Part shown: positions 6,560 to 7,138 of the stretch, one piece after another
Position numbering within the stretch: the stretch's first letter is position 1
How the letters are laid out: every line of letters starts with the position of its first letter
Assembly: GCA_001830475.1 (NCBI GenBank)
Contig: MIAC01000145.1
Span: 624 to 7,761 of the forward strand
DNA: 7,138 bases
DNA from: Rhodospirillales bacterium RIFCSPLOWO2_12_FULL_67_15
GTDB taxonomy: Bacteria > Pseudomonadota > Alphaproteobacteria > Rhodospirillales > 2-12-FULL-67-15
Direction: 5' to 3'
Translations under genes and position numbers: made by a program
Notes under the pieces: generated by a model
The model's database searches: none
Told to the model about the DNA's origin: nothing
The model's input: only the letters and a program-made list of their open reading frames with translations

Positions 6560-7083
6560 TCTCCCTTGGCCGCGGCGTAGCAGCTGCGCAGGAATTCGGC
6601 GATGCCCTGGAGAATGAGCAAGAACGTGGCCGCGAACATCGCCCCCTTGAGCGGATAGACGATCGGCATCCACGGGCTCGTGACCACTCGCTCGCCGCGC
6701 CCGAAGGAGACGGCGAAGAAATCCCAGGTCACGACGAGAAAGACGATCATCCCGGGAAAGAAGAACAGGAGATAGCAGATCGCGTCCGTCAGCCCCTGCC
6801 GGCGCGGCGACCAGGCGCCGTAGAATATATCGGTGCGGATGTGGCCCTTGCGCTGAAGCGTGTACGCGGCCCCGAGCATGAAGAAGCTGCCGTAGAGCAT
6901 GTAGGTCATGTCGTAGGCCCACACGGTCGGCGCGTTGAAGAGATAGCGCGCGATCACCTCGTAGACCAGGCTGCCGACCATGGGCAGGATCAGCCAGCCG
7001 ACGGTCTTGCCCGACCAGATGCTGATCGTATCGATGATCTTGATGACGGCGCGCAGCCGAGGATAGGGAAGGCTCGGGATCAC
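6550..7083 (-). CDS. dctQ: TRAP transporter small membrane subunit (DctQ family)
   Basis: The four-helix partner of DctM, 177 aa as read, a normal size. Hydrophobic segments lie near residues 29-47, 60-78, 101-120 and 141-163. Recognisable DctQ stretches are YEVIARYLFNAPTVWAYD (41-58) and GAAYTLQRKGHIRTDIFYG (71-89), the latter marking the loop before helix 3. The start is uncertain. GTG at 7083 leaves about 28 residues before helix 1, which is reasonable, but no Shine-Dalgarno sits at the usual distance (GGGGAT is about 15 bases away). The frame stays open to the window edge without an ATG, so a longer form beginning outside is possible. It is followed by dctM with a ten-base overlap, so both are one transcript. 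The periplasmic binding subunit DctP, required for function, is not in the window and may be upstream of it. Substrate is not determined by sequence. Confidence 0.88.
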   Translation of the reverse strand: MIPSLPYPRLRAVIKIIDTISIWSGKTVGWLILPMVGSLVYEVIARYLFNAPTVWAYDMTYMLYGSFFMLGAAYTLQRKGHIRTDIFYGAWSPRRQGLTDAICYLLFFFPGMIVFLVVTWDFFAVSFGRGERVVTSPWMPIVYPLKGAMFAATFLLILQGIAEFLRSCYAAAKGEWP

Positions 7084-7138
7084 GGAGGTCTTATCCCCGA
7101 ACGGAGAATCAGGATCGGCGGCAGGAAAAGGGCGCGGG
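7084..7138 (-). other. Upstream flank of dctQ, unresolved
   Basis: Fifty-five bases remain before dctQ. On the minus strand two frames stay open from the edge. One is continuous with dctQ. The other ends at a TGA (7082-7080) that overlaps the dctQ GTG as GTGA, encoding a tail LFLPPILILRSGIRPP. This could be the end of an upstream gene coupled to dctQ, but the stretch is too short and GC-rich to distinguish coding from spacer. It does not look like a DctP C-terminus. No promoter or terminator is evident. Confidence 0.25.

Noticed and set aside
6560..6922. N-terminal 121-residue extension of dctM
   Set aside because: The extension is arginine/histidine-rich and overlaps dctQ in another frame. 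Homology and the first membrane helix begin at ATG 6559, which has its own ribosome binding site.

Overview
The window is GC-rich DNA (roughly two thirds G+C by eye) from a proteobacterium, most likely an alphaproteobacterium. That placement is an inference from base composition, Shine-Dalgarno-led genes, the TRAP transporter and the style of the proteins. No taxonomic marker gene is present. About 97% of the window is coding, and I see no RNA genes, insertion sequences, phage genes or CRISPR.

Left block (minus strand, read 4231 down to 1): four genes form one operon. They are a CoA-acylating aldehyde dehydrogenase (sauS-like), the beta and alpha subunits of an ADP-forming, succinyl-CoA-synthetase-like ligase (sauC and sauD), and the first 232 codons of sulfoacetaldehyde acetyltransferase (xsc), which is cut by the window edge. 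sauS/sauC and sauC/sauD each overlap by four bases (ATGA). xsc follows after 26-28 bases and has its own strong ribosome binding site.

Middle: a 136-base divergent intergenic region (4232-4367), AT-rich at its core, separates sauS from a plus-strand LysR-type regulator (4368-5243). It carries a T-N11-A LysR box with TCAA/TTGA arms and a wider CATCAAAA...TTTTGATG inverted repeat.

Right block (minus strand): the small (dctQ) and large (dctM) membrane subunits of a TRAP transporter. dctM converges tail to tail on the regulator gene, and their stop codons overlap. The solute-binding subunit DctP is not in view and should lie outside the window.

Taken together, the genes suggest catabolism of the C2 sulfonate sulfoacetate. 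TRAP uptake would be followed by activation to sulfoacetyl-CoA by the SauCD-type ligase (ATP to ADP + Pi). SauS would reduce this to sulfoacetaldehyde, and Xsc would cleave that to acetyl phosphate and sulfite, with the LysR protein as the probable sensor and regulator. Xsc identity is firm. The sulfoacetate assignment of the ligase and dehydrogenase rests on family resemblance plus linkage to xsc. The main point of interest is an ADP-forming two-subunit ligase in place of the AMP-forming SauT of the first described sulfoacetate pathway (Cupriavidus necator).
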